DNA from: Rhabditoides inermis | Taxonomy: Eukaryota > Nematoda > Chromadorea > Rhabditida > Rhabditidae | Reading direction: 5' to 3' | Length of the DNA: 64,000 nucleotides | Assembly (NCBI GenBank): GCA_963966185.1 | Contig: CAWZYM010000146.1 | Span: forward strand, 35,001 to 99,000 | In this document: piece after piece, positions 18,767-34,287 of the stretch | How positions within the stretch are numbered: the stretch's first letter is position 1 | Layout of the letters: every line of letters begins with the position of its first letter | Notes under the pieces: model-generated | Told to the model about the DNA's origin: nothing | What the model saw: only the letters and a program-made list of their open reading frames with translations | The model's database searches: none | Translations under genes and position numbers: made by a program

Positions 18767-19670
18767 CTGAAACGCTATCCGGTGAGAAAAAATCCGGTGA
18801 GAAACGTTTCCAGAAATTGTTACATTTGACAGGATTTTTTGAATTTGAAAGGATGTTTGGACGATCGTGTATGAGTGAGGGCTTTCCGCCACTGCGCTCG
18901 CTGTCTGCGCTCTACCAAATCGCACAGTCTTTCACTCTAATGATTTTGGCGCGCCTTTTTATTTCGAAGCGCGAATCCATGCAAACGCGCATAACTCAAT
19001 ACCGCGGCGACCTACAAATTTTGTTTCAATCTATCTATTCTAGTGATTTCATATTGTAACTAATTTATTTCATTCATTTTTATGTGAAATTTTCCTTTTT
19101 TCTGCTTTCTTCGTTAGTCATTATGTGAATGACGCATGTGTTGGTAACTTTTGCCGCTCCATTCTTTTCGCTTTTATGACTCAGCTTTCTCAGTCTCTCT
19201 GTATGGTATTATATGATTCTTCATTCTTCCATGTCCCGCTCCAAATCGCTAGTTCGTCTGAAAGAATGCCACGACTACCAATGCGAGGAGTATTCATTTC
19301 GAGGTTATCGATTTATTGATTGACTGACCCCTTCATCGTCCCGCGATCAATATTGCTCTCGTCCCTGCTAAAGAAATTTCAACTTCTAGGTACCGCTACT
19401 GCTTGCCTCCGACATGACTCGCTTGGCGAGACAGTGCACCGATCGGAGAGCACGCAGAGAAGTGAGTGGACGAGTAGAGAGTGTGTGCGTGGGAGAGTGT
19501 GGGAGATGAGTGTAGGTGAGATTGGGGTGTAGAGAGGGAGAGAGGGGGCGATGTGAGGATGGCGGAAAACCTGGCATGCCTGCCGGGGGGCGCGGTGTAA
19601 TGGGAGGCGAGGGGGAGGGGGAGGGAAGGGAGGAGTAGGAAAGCCAGTCGGGCACAGCGGCACTTCGAGT

Positions 19671-19691
19671 CACACCACACCCGCAGGCGAG
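19671..19691 (+). promoter_or_regulatory. possible trans-splice acceptor / short 5' leader of paramyosin
   Basis: The start codon at 19692 is preceded by a pyrimidine/adenine stretch ending ACCCGCAG and a 5-nt leader, GCGAG. An AG acceptor a few bases before the ATG with no upstream coding exon is typical of spliced-leader trans-splicing in nematodes. This is inference; an untranslated upstream exon would look the same. Confidence 0.4.
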
Positions 19692-22600
19692 ATGTCGAAC
19701 CAGCTCTATCGCTCTTCCACGAGCGTCATCAACAACGGCGACAGCCTTTACAAGGTATACAACACACAACATGCACACATCGCTCGTGTTATCGGCATAT
19801 TATCCTGTATTCACTCGTCTATTCAATTCACGATGTTGCTTGTGCTGATTGACAGATCGCGATTTGCGATAGAGAGATGTTTTGTATTCATCTACTCTGG
19901 GAACTTCCCTTCATTGTGGAAATCTTGCTAGCTAGACCACTATCAAGTTTTCTTCACATTGATCTGTTTATTGATTATCGACTTATCGATTGATTGTAGA
20001 GCACCTCGGTGTCGGCATTCGGTGCTCCTTTCGGCACCATGTCCGTCGCCGACCTCGGATCTCTCACTCGCCTCGAGGTATCGATCATCGAATTATTGAT
20101 TTTAGAATCACTAATTTATTAACTTATTGATATTCACCGATCGACCTAATTTACGTGTTGTGTTTTCAGGACAAGATCCGTCTTCTCCAGGAGGATCTTG
20201 AGGCCGAGCGCGAGCTCCGCAACCGCGTACGTTCGATCGATATATCGATTGACTGGCGGTATTGATCGATGGATTTTCAGATTGAGCGCGAGCGCGCCGA
20301 CCTGTCCGTCCAGCTCATCTCTCTCACCGACCGTCTCGAGGACGCTGAGGGAACCACCGATGCCCAGGTAGATCAGAGGGACAGACTGGGTAGATCAGGA
20401 TGACAGTCAAATATTGATTGATCGATTGGCAGATCGAGTCGAACCGCAAGCGCGAGGGAGAGCTGCTCAAGCTGCGCAAGGTGCTGGAGGAGTCGCAGAT
20501 GGAGTCCGAGGATGCGATGAACATCCTCCGCAAGAAGCACAACGACGTCGTCCTCGACTACCAGAGCCAGGTACCGTACCCCATTCCGTGCGAGTCCCAA
20601 AATCATATCGTCCTCTTCTATTTTGATCTCCAGCCTTCCGATTCCTTCATTCGCTTGTGTTTTTGAACCGTATTTCTGGCAATGGTCACTATGACCGCGC
20701 TCACACTTTCTTTCGTCGTTTTCCACTGTCAGTTGCAAACCGCAGTATTCTGTATGGTTCGATTTGGTTCCTCCACATCATCTTTTGTCTGCGCACTTTT
20801 AGCACCTTCGCAGTTCGTTGATCCCTTGTAGTAGTCGTATGATGAGCTCATGCAATTTCGATTTGCCACCGTAGATTTCCCTCTGCCTCCCGGTCGCTGC
20901 GGCAGGTGTGTAATCCGTATAGCGGCTCGTTGCCGTGAACCCGAGGCATCCCTCTGCGCTCTCTCTCCCTCCCGCACTCGCTCGCCCCACTCTCTCACCG
21001 CGCTATGCTGTAACATTGCCCGAGGGGTGGCATGTGTTTTCGGCAGCCGAGACGCAAACCCCCTCAGCTTTCGCTTCTTTTGACTCTCTCCGAATCACAT
21101 ACTCTCTCACTTCCGATTGCGTGGATGCGTACGCACTTTACAATTGCGAACACCCCGGGAGGCATGACACAGTACATGGAGTGACTCAATGCATGAGTCA
21201 CTCAAAAACAATCGACAATTAATATAAATCAATGATTTCAGGTCGAGCAGCTGCACAAGAAGAACTCCAAGATCGACCGCGAGAGGCAGAAGTTCCAGCA
21301 CGAGGTGACGTCATCGCATTATCAAATAAGCATCGTCGACATTCAATTCAATCAATCAATCAATATCTAATCAATAATCAATCAATAATCTATGAATGCA
21401 GGTGATCGAGCTGACTGCCACGATCGACCAGGTGGAGAAGGACAAGCACGCCGCCGAGCGCGCTGCCGAGAAGTTCGAGGCCCAGACCATCGAGCTCAAC
21501 GGAAAGGTGAGCGGATGATCAGCTGATCAGCTGATCGATACCAACGATCAATGATTACAGGTCGATGACCTGACCCGCCACGTCGCCGACCTGACCAACC
21601 AGCGCCAGCGTCTGCAGGCCGAGAACAACGACCTGCTCAAGGCGAGTCGACCAGCTGATCAGCTGATCAACTGTTGACCTTTGCAGGAGGTGCACGACCA
21701 GAAGGTGCAGCTGGACAACCTGCAGCACGTCAAGTACACCCTTGCCCAGCAGCTGGAGGAGGCCCGCCGTCGTCTCGAGGATGCCGAGAGGGTGCGTGCC
21801 TGCGCAACGCTTCATTCATTCTCTATGATCTATTCTAGCCTGATTCATGAATCCTTATCCAACGTTTTGATTTTCTGATCATCCGCCTGCGATGTAATTC
21901 ATTGTTTAGTAGATGTAGATGTTTACGTGATCTCCTAAGACCAGTGAGTGGGCAGGGATGAGGTCGACTAATCACTCGCCAATGCGTCATTGTTGTTATG
22001 CTACTGCAGTCTCTCTCGCAGTGAAGCGATCGCTGATTTCTCTCTCTCGCTTGCGAAACGCGAAAAAAAGAGTGAGCGCTGCTTCCCGCAGGCATTACAC
22101 AAAACAGTGAAGCGAGCCGTTTGCAAGATGTCACATATCGATTCTATACACTAACCAAATCGATTGATAGTAAATTATCGATTGATATTTCAGGAGCGCT
22201 CCCAGCTGCAGTCTCAGCTGCACCAGGTGCAGCTCGAGCTCGACTCTGTGCGCACCGCCCTCGACGAGGAGGTACGGTAGTCTCCACGGGTCACCGAAAC
22301 GGTCCTCATTGGGTCACCTTTGCAGGCCGCCGCTCGCTCCGATGCCGAGCACAAGCTCAACCTCGCCAACACTGAGATCACCCAGTGGAAGAGCAAGTTC
22401 GACGCTGAGGTAAGCGATACATCAATTAATAACTTAATACAATCGATCAATACAGGTCGCTCTTCACCATGAGGAGGTCGAGGATCTGCGCAAGAAGATG
22501 CTGCAAAAGCAGGCCGAGTACGAGGAGCAGATCGAGATCATGCTGCAGAAGATCTCTCAGCTGGAGAAGGCCAAGAGCAGGCTCCAGGCCGAGGTGCGTC

Positions 22601-25166
22601 ATCTTCTTCACACTTGGCTCACGCCGACGACTTCATCTCTCCGCTTCTCATCATGACACTTTGCCTGACCTCAAACCTATTTCAGATCGAGGTGCTGATC
22701 GTGGACCTCGAGAAGGCGCAGAACACCATCGCCATCCTCGAGCGCGCCAAGGAGCAACTCGAGAAGCAGGTCATCGAGCTCAAGGTACGCGAGTTCTACA
22801 TTCACACAATGCCTTTTCATTCAATACACATTCAAATGTTGTAGACCCGCATCGACGAGCTGACCGTGGAGCTGGAGGCGGCTCAGCGCGAGCTGCGCGG
22901 AGCCCTCGCCGAGCTGCAGAAGATGAAGCACCTCTACGAGAAGGCCGTCGAGCAGAAGGAGGCCCTCGCCCGCGAGAACAAGAAGCTCCAGGGTCAGTCC
23001 GCCGTCTCCACCTTTGCACATCTAACTTTGTCGTGTTGCAGACGACCTGCACGAGGCTAAGGAGGCTCTGGCTGACGCGAACCGCAAGCTGCACGAGCTG
23101 GACCTCGAGAACGCCCGCCTGGCCGGAGAGATCCGCGAGCTGCAGGTGGCCCTCAAGGAGGCGGACGCGCAGCGCCGCGACGCCGAGAACCGCGCCCAGC
23201 GCGCCCTCGCCGACCTGCAGGCACTCCGCATCGAGATGGAGCGCCGTCTGCAGGAGAAGGAGGAGGAGATCGAGGCGATCCGCCGCAACATGCAGTTCGA
23301 GATCGACCGCCTCACCGCCGCCCTTGCCGACTGCGAGGCGCGCATGAAGGCCGAGATCTCGCGCCTGAAGAAGAAGTACCAGGCCGAGATCGCCGAGCTG
23401 GAGATGACCGTCGACAACCTCAACCGCGCCAACATCGAGGCGCAGAAGACGATCAAGAAGCAGTCCGAGCAGATCAAGATCCTCCAGGCCGCGCTCGAGG
23501 ACACTCAGAGGCAGCTGCAGCAGACGCTCGACCAGTACGCGCTGGCGCAGCGCAAGGTCGCCGCCCTCTCTGCCGAGCTCGAGGAGACCAAGTCCGCACT
23601 CGACAACTCGCAGCGCGCCCGCAGGCAGCTGGAGGTGAGCGGCACTCACCTGGCCTTTTTAGAACTGACCAAGATCCAGGCAGTTAGTTGTTGGTAGACG
23701 AGATCGGGTGTGCTAACGAATCGATTAGAGCCGTTGTTCACTCATACTTCTATTGCAGGTTGACCTCGAGGATGCTTCCGTCAGGATCACCGAGATCACC
23801 AACATCAACAACAACCTCACCTCGATCAAGAACAAGCTCGAGAGCGAGCTGGCCACCGCCCACGCCGACCTCAACGAGGTACGCCCCTGTTTTTGCCCCG
23901 CCCCCAATTGATCAGCTGATCGTAGTACGATGGTGGGATGATGGCTTTGATCGTTGCGGAATGAGCTCAGTCAAGGAGCGCGGGTGGCAGGAGAGCCCCC
24001 GTGTGTTGTAACACGCATTCTGCCATTGGCTGCTGCGAGTTCGCGGAATGAGAGAGAAGAGGCAGCAAAAACGAGGAGTGCTGGGAGATGGATGCATCAC
24101 ATGTGAAGGAGAGGGATGCGCTCATAAAGCGTCGAAATACGATTATTGATTGATGCAAGTAGTCAGGGGATCTTTTATGACTGTCAGACAAGAGAGAGGT
24201 GTTCGATGATCACGCAGAGCAAGTGACAGCTGAGATCATTAAGAACCCAAGAATGGATGTTCTCTAACCGGTTTAGTACTAATAATAAGTTGTACGTTTA
24301 ATAGAATATGCAAGAATTGCGGATAGACACTGGCAAATTGAGTGGTACTACGATTGGCGTATGTTGTAGGTGACGAAGGAGCTGCACGCTGCCGACGAGC
24401 GCGCCAACCGCGCGCTCTCGGACTGCGCGCGCGCCGTCGAGCAGCTGCACCAGGAGCAGGAGCACTCGCTCAAGATCAACGCCCTCCGCCTCTCCCTCGA
24501 GGAGCAGGTCAAGCAGCTGCAGGTGCAGATCCAGGAGGCCGAGGCAGCCGCCCTCCTTGGAGGAAAGCGCGTCATCGCCAAGCTGGAGACCCGCATCCGC
24601 GACCTCGAGACCGCCCTCGACGAGGAGACCCGCAGGCACAAGGAGACCCAGAACGCCCTCCGCGCCAAGGACCGCCGCATCAAGGAGGTGCAGCAGCTGG
24701 TGAGTACTGTCCACTCCTCCGGTCTCCGCCCCTTCTCACCCCGCCCCCCTTGCAGGTTGACGAGGAGCACAAGAACTTCGTCATGGCTCAGGACTCTGTT
24801 GACAGGCTCACCGAGAAGATGAACATCCAGAAGAGGCAGCTCGCCGAGTCTGTGAGTCAGATAACGACGAGATGAAAAGCAATACATGTGTTACCGTAAC
24901 CCAATCCCTTCGTTGCAGGAGTCGGTGACGATGCAGAACCTGCAGCGCGTGCGCCGCTACCAGCACGAGCTGGAGGAGGCCGAGGGCAGGGCCGAGCAGG
25001 CCGAGTCCTCCCTGCACCTCATTCGCGCCAAGCACCGCGGATCCACCATCTCCCGCTCCGGCACCAAGGCGCGTTCCCGGTGGTGTCGTACATTCATACT
25101 GTCGGGCAATCAATAGGAAGTGTCATACTGATAGCAACATTTCAGGCGTACGTCTTCGAGGACTAG
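19692..25166 (+). CDS. unc-15: paramyosin (invertebrate thick-filament core coiled coil)
   Basis: Structural rod that forms the core of invertebrate muscle thick filaments and co-assembles with myosin heavy chain. Twenty exons, nearly all in phase 0: 19692-19754, 20000-20077, 20170-20226, 20281-20367, 20433-20570, 21242-21304, 21402-21506, 21561-21641, 21687-21791, 22194-22271, 22326-22409, 22456-22593, 22686-22784, 22845-22992, 23042-23634, 23759-23878, 24370-24699, 24756-24851, 24919-25068, 25146-25166. The total is about 877 codons, close to the 882 I recall for C. elegans UNC-15. The non-helical N-terminal head ([20 protein letters not shown]) leads into [19 protein letters not shown], then an unbroken heptad-repeat coiled coil to LHLIRAKHR, and a short Ser-rich tail ending AYVFED. 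Codon use is strongly biased to C/G at third positions, as in highly expressed genes. Two introns use GC donors (after 21641 and 25068). Confidence 0.97.
21517..21665 (+). promoter_or_regulatory. paired CAGCTG E-boxes in two adjacent paramyosin introns
   Basis: CAGCTGATCAGCTG, two E-boxes 8 bp apart, occurs at 21520-21533 and again at 21652-21665 in consecutive introns. A single copy lies at 23913-23918. CAGCTG is the MyoD/HLH-1 class E-box (established knowledge) and paramyosin is a muscle gene, so an intronic enhancer is plausible. The sequence is also palindromic low complexity, so chance is not excluded. Confidence 0.35.
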
Positions 25167-25608
25167 ATTGATTTCGAGTAGCCGCCGTCCCTCGCTTCCC
25201 CAGCTTGCCGCCCCCGCATGCGAGAGAGATGTGCGCGCGTTCTCAGCGCGTGCCCTCCTCGTGCCGCCCGCCCCTCCCCTCTGTATCTACCACCCCCGAC
25301 CCACGTAGTTGTCTTTGCATTTGAGCAGACAAGGCTGCGGCAGTGCGCTGCCCAGCCCCACGAGCACTGCCAGTAACATCGAAAGCGACATCCCCCTGTG
25401 TGTGCCCTGAAATATGATGATGATGATGATGATGTGTTGAAGATGATGATGATGATGTACGATTGAGTGAGGCGCGATGTTATATGGTTTATTTCATTCT
25501 GATATATATGTTCCACTCTCTCTCTCTTCTAGTAGCCTTCTACTCTAGTATTTTATGAATCGACCCCAACCACGCCTCTCTTGTCGTCACCAACTATAAA
25601 ATAATAAA
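25167..25608 (+). terminator. paramyosin 3' untranslated region and poly(A) signal
   Basis: Non-coding sequence after the TAG at 25164-25166. It includes a GATGAT-type trinucleotide repeat (25408-25458). A canonical AATAAA lies at 25603-25608, the first good cleavage signal on this strand after the stop. Confidence 0.6.
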
Positions 25609-26056
25609 AGTTCACGGTTTGCGGGGTGGGGGAGAAGGACAAGAGGAGTGAGAAAGAATCATAGTGGGAGACCAGGTACCAGGTTATATTTTTTTTACAA
25701 GATCTTGCGGTGAAAGCGTGCATTTGCGCGATCAGTGTTCATCAGTCAAGAACGAATGATTTTGAGCAACAATTCTGGATATGAACTCCCAATAGTGACG
25801 ATGACTGAAACAATTGAACCACGAGCTATTAGAAACCACGAGCTATCTCTCACACGCAGATTGTCAAATTATTTCACTGATATGTCCCTCCAGAGAGAAG
25901 GTTAGGTTAGGTTTATTACCGATAACATGGAAAAAAACGCAATTATAAACAAAAAGTGAGCGATACAAACGGCAGGTATAAACGGGGTTTCAATGATATT
26001 GAACACGAACATAATCACATAGTATTACATGGAAAAGGAAGTGGGGGGAGAGCTCT

Positions 26057-26215
26057 CTATAGGTTGCGCAATTTGCTAGGTGGCATGAGATCTAATGTAG
26101 AGAGTTGTGATTTGAAGATAGAGGGATCATTGATGGAGATTAGGTCACGAGAAAGCGCATTCCATATTGCGAAGGTTCTGCTTAAAGAAGGGTTAGTGAG
26201 ATGAAAAAGAATGGG
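26057..26215 (-). pseudogene. C-terminal remnant of a non-LTR retrotransposon reverse transcriptase
   Basis: The minus-strand reading contains TFAIWNALSRDLISIND followed by PSIFKSQLSTLDL and a stop at 26057. The aromatic-WN-L-L...S-FK-L pattern is the usual C-terminal tail of CR1/Jockey-like non-LTR polymerases (family knowledge). Only this end is readable; upstream sequence changes frame, so it is a decayed 5'-truncated copy. It resembles, but does not match, the plus-strand remnant at about 33.7 kb. Confidence 0.55.
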
Positions 26216-26572
26216 TGCGGTGACATATGGGGGCGGTGGAAAGTGTATTGCGACAGAGGTTCACTGGTCCGGAGGGAGTCGACAGAGGACAGAGGACACG
26301 CGAGACATGGCCGAATGAATGGCCCTCGCCCCATAGATCTACGAACGCACCAGTGCTGCTCTTTCGCTTTTTCCGCGAAGCTGCCGTCACCACTAATTTG
26401 ACAAGGCGTGAACACCGAAAACTAGGAACAGCGATCAAGTATGAAGTGACTCAATCAATATAGAATAGCGATGGTGTGATGAAGATTCGACAAAATAGAA
26501 TTAGAGTACGCGAAGAGGTGACAACACACTCAATGATGCGGTCACTGGACCGAGAGTTGTGTAGGAGAGAGG

Positions 26573-26604
<32 letters not shown>

Positions 26605-27163
26605 GAAAGAGAGAAAGACCGGCGTCCCTCCGGAATCCCGATGTCTATCCGGGATTAGATACTTCGTCTCAGTAAGAACGACCCGTTGTGATATGTTTGT
26701 TGTTGTTTACAACCGGCTGACTCGAAGTAACACAACAAAGCAAAAAGCGGAGTTTGTTGCGGCATTGTTGAAACGACTTTTCGCAATTGGAAAAAAGGTG
26801 TTGTGCGGGAACATTTTCAGACATTATGCAACACTGGGAGTTGAGAGGGAGAAGACCAAAACAAGCTGAAGCGTCGCTTTGTGAAAAATGGACAAGCGAG
26901 GAATTCAGAGAGATGTGACTTCATTTTCCCGAAATCGAGTTTAGGTATATGGTTATGGAAAGAAACTGTGTTTTTCTTCCTCTGAGTGTTCCTGAGAAGT
27001 CCGCGATTCACCCACAAATAACATCGTTAGTGGCGAGGAACCGCGACATATCAAACTAATAGGGTAGAGGGACACCTAATAAAAGACTGCAGAAGACGAC
27101 GACAGAAGACGACGACTATACAGAAGTAGTCTTGAATAAGCTCGAAGGGGTGACAGGAGAAGC

Positions 27164-27208
<45 letters not shown>

Positions 27209-27360
27209 AAAAAGTGTCAAGAGTCCTCGACGTCTTCTGAATTGCCAGACCACACACAGGAACTTTAGGCGGTCAGTAGCATACGTGGATCACAATAGAA
27301 CATAAAGAGAAGATACCACAACAACGGAACTCTCGCGTTTTTTCAGAAAGAATATCACAA

Positions 27361-27363
<3 letters not shown>

Positions 27364-27439
<76 letters not shown>

Positions 27440-27460
27440 AAGAGAAAGAGAGAGAGAGGC
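27364..27460. repeat. (GA)n microsatellite
   Basis: About 95 bp of GA with a few AAAG interruptions, followed by a (CT)n run at 27511-27563. The two are in inverse orientation and could pair as a hairpin with a loop of about 50 bp. Confidence 0.95.
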
Positions 27461-27523
27461 AAATCCGTTTAACATCAATCCAATTTCACAACGTTTTCGG
27501 ACCCTCTCTTCTCTCTCTCTCTA

Positions 27524-27567
<44 letters not shown>

Positions 27568-28654
27568 CACTTTCTTTCACAGTGCAAAACTCTGCGAACC
27601 TAAACCAAATAGAGTTGCCCTCAAAAAAGAGCTGAAAAGAACACCGAGGCAGTTATATGGGCGGCAGCTATTCAGCTAACCTAGCGAGTGTACTGATTGC
27701 GCACCATATAACTAATAGAATTCAACCAAAAACACAGAACCTATTCCCAAATCCCACCAATACAAAACATATCCAAGACACGCATAAACATGAAAACATA
27801 TCATCAACAGAGAAATATATTCGCGTGAATTCCGCATCCCCAGAGGGCATAGAAATACATGAAAGGGAGGCGGGCCGCCAGCCCTCCAGCGACTCGCACA
27901 TCCAACATCAACAACACGTGAACATCGCATATCCACACTCACTGCGGAACAGTCAATCCATACATTATTCGCATACCAACCACGTTTCCCAAAACTGAAC
28001 GAGAAACCGAGTTCGGTCTTCGGACGTGTAAATCGCGCGGAGTCCAATTGCCCGGATTGTTGGGTAAACAAGCGGGTAAACATAGTTGGGGAATGCGCGT
28101 TTCACGAGCTGGAAACTACCCTCCGGAGATTCGCAGCTGCAAGGTTCGGGGTGGGCTCTAAATATTTTGGGCCGCGCTAGCCCCTGGCCCACACCCCATA
28201 GCCAGTGAGAAACGACGCCTAGGGGACAGGCGAGGCGGAAAGAACAAGCGAGAATCAATCATATTTTATGCGAGGGCGCGCGAGAGACAGGGAAGAGTGG
28301 AAATCACAATATATTACTGTATATCTACAAACATCTCGTGTATATGAGTTACGTAATAGACTTGAAACGTATCACAATAGAGCAAGGGGGAAGAGGGGAA
28401 GGAGTGCGACTGGCCCCCAGGGATAGACAATTTGTATAAATAAAAAAAACACTGTATTAATATATAGATCTCTGTGCACTCACACGATATTCTGGCTAAC
28501 TCGGAGTAAGGGTGGTGATTATTGTTATGCGATTGGAGGGAGGAAGATGATTCACAACATGGATGGGTGGGGTGGGTGGGGCGCGCCGGTCGCTAGCCAG
28601 GCGACCGGGCGACCAGCACTCTGCACGGGGAGATGCCAATGGGGGCGTCTAGGT

Positions 28655-32427
<3,773 letters not shown>

Positions 32428-32906
32428 TCAACAACAAGATCATCGAACACAGTTCATGCGGTTTTGTAGCGGGTGTTGGTCACTGTTCTGTGTTCGTCTT
32501 TAAATAGTACAATACCAGTACGCGTCGGGTAGTAAGAATCGGAAAATGGCAAAAGAGGCAAAAAAGAAAGAGAGAGAGAAATCGAGTGCGCGTGACCACA
32601 TCATCCAATGCGGATGGATACAGACTCGCATAGTATTGATGGGTGTAGAGGTGAAGTGATGTGGTTTTGTAAGTGTATTAAAAATGAAAATCATTCTGAT
32701 GTTAGAAATTTTTCGACTTAGAAATCAGGAATCAAATAAATGGCGAAATAACAAACAGGTCAAACAGGTGACATGTCTGGCCACTTATCGATTAGGCTAT
32801 TGGTTGTGCGCGTTTCGTGATAGCCTGTCGTGCGCCAATCAATTTGGCCTGACTCACTCTGAATTTGTTGCCTACTATATCATCCGCGGACTAAAATATA
32901 CATTTC

Positions 32907-32915
32907 ACTCTCGAA
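32907..32915. repeat. left target-site duplication of the 32916-33574 element
   Basis: ACTCTCGAA directly precedes the left terminal inverted repeat. The identical 9-mer directly follows the right one at 33575-33583. Confidence 0.85.
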
Positions 32916-33574
32916 GGCTGTTAGTAAAGTTCGGCCGCCTCGGCCGCTCGGCCAACGTAAAAGTTCGGCCAAATAAAATGGTACAACCGAATAGTTCGGC
33001 CGTCCGAATAGTTCGGCCAAAGAAAGCATGATGGAAGTTATGAGAAGCGAAGCATTTTTTTAATTTACAAATATTTGTTTCTATTTTTATATCATTCTAC
33101 ATTTTATGGATTGGAGTTGTTTCAGAAGAGATGGGCTCGTCTTCCGATGAAGACGATTGTTACGTTAACGGCAGCGACATGTCCCGTCTCTTCCTCTTCC
33201 CAAAGGATATATGATTCTTATTGATTCTTTGATTCGTCCTGTTATTGTTTTGATTTGAATTGTTTCTCGCATAATCATACACACTGGTTTATTGTTATTT
33301 CGTTACACTACAGAGTATATAATACATTACTAAGAAATAAAATAAATTTTTACCGATTCTCTTCAGTTCAATGTGTTTGGAGCCGAAAAAGTTCGGGGCA
33401 GGATCGATAACTACGATTGGTCCATAAAAAGTTATGAGAAATACTAAGTTTCTAAGGATTTGGCCGAATATTTCACGTTTATCAGAAATGGCCGAATTAT
33501 TCGTTCATTGTTATATTTTGGCCGAACTTTTACGTTGGCCGAGCGGCCGAGGCGGCCGAACTTTAGTAACAGCC
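32916..33574. mobile_element. 659-bp non-autonomous DNA transposon (MITE), MULE-like by target-site length
   Basis: Near-perfect terminal inverted repeats of about 58 bp occupy 32916-32973 and 33517-33574. They start GGCTGTTA, share one mismatch in the first ten bases, and both continue through the GGCCGCCTCGGCCGCTCGGC core. A 9-bp target duplication flanks the element. Inside the ends the octamer GTTCGGCC and close variants recur (for example near 32990-33015 and 33470-33500) as subterminal repeats of the kind transposases bind. The interior is AT-rich and lacks a transposase. A 9-bp duplication with long inverted ends fits Mutator-like elements; hAT (8 bp) is the alternative. Confidence 0.85.
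33131..33214 (+). other. 28-codon exon-like open frame inside the MITE
   Basis: A good acceptor (GTTTCAG ending at 33125) precedes an ATG at 33131 and an in-frame TGA at 33212-33214. The peptide carries an acidic GSSSDEDD run. It could be the last exon of a parental transposase or a captured host exon. It is short enough to be chance. Confidence 0.25.
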
Positions 33575-33629
33575 ACTCTCGAACTCGAATAGTATATTTT
33601 TTTGGTTTTGGTTTTGGTGCCACGTTATC

Positions 33630-33811
33630 TTTGTAAATATACGTATAATAGTGAAGTACACAATGGGTTTGTATCGCGCGTGGTTCGCGTGTGGAATCAG
33701 CTTCCTGACTGCATAGTCACCCACGGGTCACTAGCTTCTTTCAAATCTGCGCTCAGCGGTTTTGACCTTGGCGCAATTTGCGAAACCAGGCATCATGAGC
33801 ACTCTGGCTAG
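33630..33811 (+). pseudogene. C-terminal fragment of a non-LTR retrotransposon
   Basis: The frame contains GFVSRVVRVWNQLPDCIV followed by SLASFKSALSGFDLG and a stop at about 33811. This is the standard C-terminal signature of non-LTR reverse transcriptases (WN-LP...S-FK). The upstream polymerase is missing because the MITE ends only about 50 bp away, so this is a 5'-truncated copy. A 30-bp stretch encoding LSGFDLGAI recurs on the minus strand near 48.2 kb. Confidence 0.6.
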
Positions 33812-33949
33812 CTGGCACTCTCTATCTCTCTCTTCCTTCTCATCCCGCACCCCCCCCCCCCCCCCATCTTCCCCCCTCCTCCCACTCATTGTTTGTCGAT
33901 TATATTGTTATATTTCCGGTGTTATTTCTTCCGTGTTACATTCTTATAA

Positions 33950-33997
33950 CTCGCATTATCCGCGTACTACGTTAGATAAATGTATATCACTTATACA
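33950..33997 (+). repeat. dispersed repeat, related to 2446-2494
   Basis: Nearly identical over about 48 bp to the copy in the OATP intron, same orientation. It lies about 140 bp after the end of the retrotransposon fragment and may belong to its 3' untranslated region. Confidence 0.7.
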
Positions 33998-34287
33998 AAG
34001 ATTGAAAAATACGTATAATTGCACGCTCTTTCACTGTATTCCTTGTATTCCCAGTGTTATTATATTCCGTGTTCTATTATGTTGTTGCAATCCTCATTTC
34101 TCGTCATTTTTCGCATTACCTGCACCTCGCGAGCATAGCAGTTGACTGCCATTGCTTCGAGTGCGTCGTTCATTTTCTTGTCTTTGTAGCTTTCCGTTTT
34201 TCATCCAACATTCGCTGCTCTTTCCCCTTTACCTCTTTCACTTCATTTTCATATATTCCGCTTGTTCCAGAGTAGTACCTTTTGGTG

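Larger units (their letters stand above)
25609..28654. other. intergenic region between two convergent genes, with microsatellites
   Basis: The region lies between the 3' ends of paramyosin (plus) and rab-14 (minus). Apart from the retrotransposon remnant at 26057-26215 and GA/CT runs (26564-26610, 27173-27206, 27364-27460, 27511-27563), I see no supported feature. Open frames at 27.6-28.3 kb lack protein-like character. Confidence 0.6.

Noticed and set aside
22469..23649. Long open frames (about 290 codons) overlapping paramyosin in another frame and on the opposite strand
   Set aside because: They are shadows of the highly GC3-biased coiled-coil exons and cross several well-defined introns.
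25899..25918. GGTTAGGTTAGG, telomere-like repeats
   Set aside because: Only about two and a half TTAGG units; too short for an interstitial telomere and not the nematode TTAGGC unit.
27657..28258. Overlapping open frames after the paramyosin/rab-14 intergenic microsatellites
   Set aside because: Low-complexity composition and no recognisable domain; treated as non-coding.
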